Origin: UBA6168 sp964573725
GTDB taxonomy: Bacteria > Bacteroidota > Bacteroidia > Chitinophagales > Saprospiraceae
NCBI GenBank assembly: GCA_964573725.1
Contig: CAZNLJ010000057.1
Location: 1 to 25,382, forward strand
Direction of reading: 5' to 3'
DNA: 25,382 bases
Shown here piece after piece: positions 25,280 to 25,382 of this stretch; positions within the stretch are counted from its first letter, which is position 1, and the number at the start of each line of letters is the position of its first letter. The position numbers and the translations under genes are program-made. The notes under the pieces are model-generated. The model searched no databases, had not been told where the DNA came from, and saw nothing but the letters and a program-made list of their open reading frames with translations.

Positions 25280-25382
25280 ATTGCTGATCCGATTCCCGCC
25301 CGGGATAAAAGCCGTTTACCAAGCCTTTGCGATTTGGTGGAGGTACGTCCCGTCGCCGCCGTTTACCAAACCTTCGAGGTTT

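Larger units (their letters stand above)
25074..25382. repeat. Intergenic direct-repeat array with palindromic cores, running off the window
   Basis: Units begin GCGAT at 25074, 25203 and 25329, giving periods of 129 and 126 bp. The first two are nearly identical through CGTCCCGCCAGATT and the palindromic core, then diverge slightly in a stretch containing CTGATCCGATTCCCGC. The third is more diverged and cut off by the window end. A degenerate extra half-site (GCCGTTTACC or GCCGTTTTCC) precedes the second and third cores by about 48 nt. No open frame of note crosses the array. Confidence 0.8.

Noticed and set aside
25074..25382. CRISPR array
   Set aside because: The repeated unit is about 129 bp including the intervening sequence, the repeats are long palindromes, there are no short unique spacers, and no cas gene is in the window.

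Overview
The window looks like chromosomal DNA of a GC-rich, non-marine-AT-type Bacteroidota, most likely from the Saprospiria/Lewinella-Haliscomenobacter side of the phylum (inference). The markers are a SusC/SusD pair, further TonB-dependent receptors with an N-terminal carboxypeptidase-regulatory-like domain, Bacteroidota-type promoter motifs (TTTG about 20 nt before TAnnTTTG), no clear Shine-Dalgarno sequences, and a giant secreted protein ending in a type-B sorting domain of the type IX secretion system (T9SS). No rRNA, tRNA, insertion sequence, phage gene or CRISPR array was seen.

Layout. (1) Positions 1-299 hold no gene, only short repeats and a hairpin. (2) 300-3191 (-) is an orphan SusC-like receptor with no SusD beside it; a well-formed promoter lies at its 5' end. 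(3) 3403-6358 (+) is a small lipoprotein gene, a strong hairpin, then a second TonB-dependent receptor. (4) 15806-6374 (-) is a co-oriented block: susC-like, susD-like, a hairpin-rich gap, a 1148-residue protein with two sets of seven FG-GAP/VCBS-type repeats around a UnbV/ASPIC domain, and a small lipoprotein. It reads as an outer-membrane uptake locus with a large exported beta-propeller protein. (5) 16199-17470 (+) is a periplasmic or secreted retropepsin-like protein with two DTG/DSG half-sites and a C-terminal PDZ domain. (6) 17886-24857 (+) is a 2323-residue surface protein: choice-of-anchor L domain, Calx-beta-like domain, PKD/Ig-like and SprB repeats, fifteen tandem ~83-residue two-cysteine repeats, and the T9SS type-B C-terminal domain. 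A clear terminator follows. (7) From 25074 to the window end is an intergenic array of ~129-bp direct repeats, each carrying a near-perfect 33-bp palindrome; it runs off the window.

The most unusual observations are a stretch of 1660 residues in the giant protein with no lysine or arginine, the strict two-cysteine rule in its 15 repeats with the last full copies in exact 252-bp register, the 7 + UnbV + 7 architecture of the FG-GAP protein, and the palindromic repeat array at the 3' end. All family calls come from reading motifs by eye; no database search was run.
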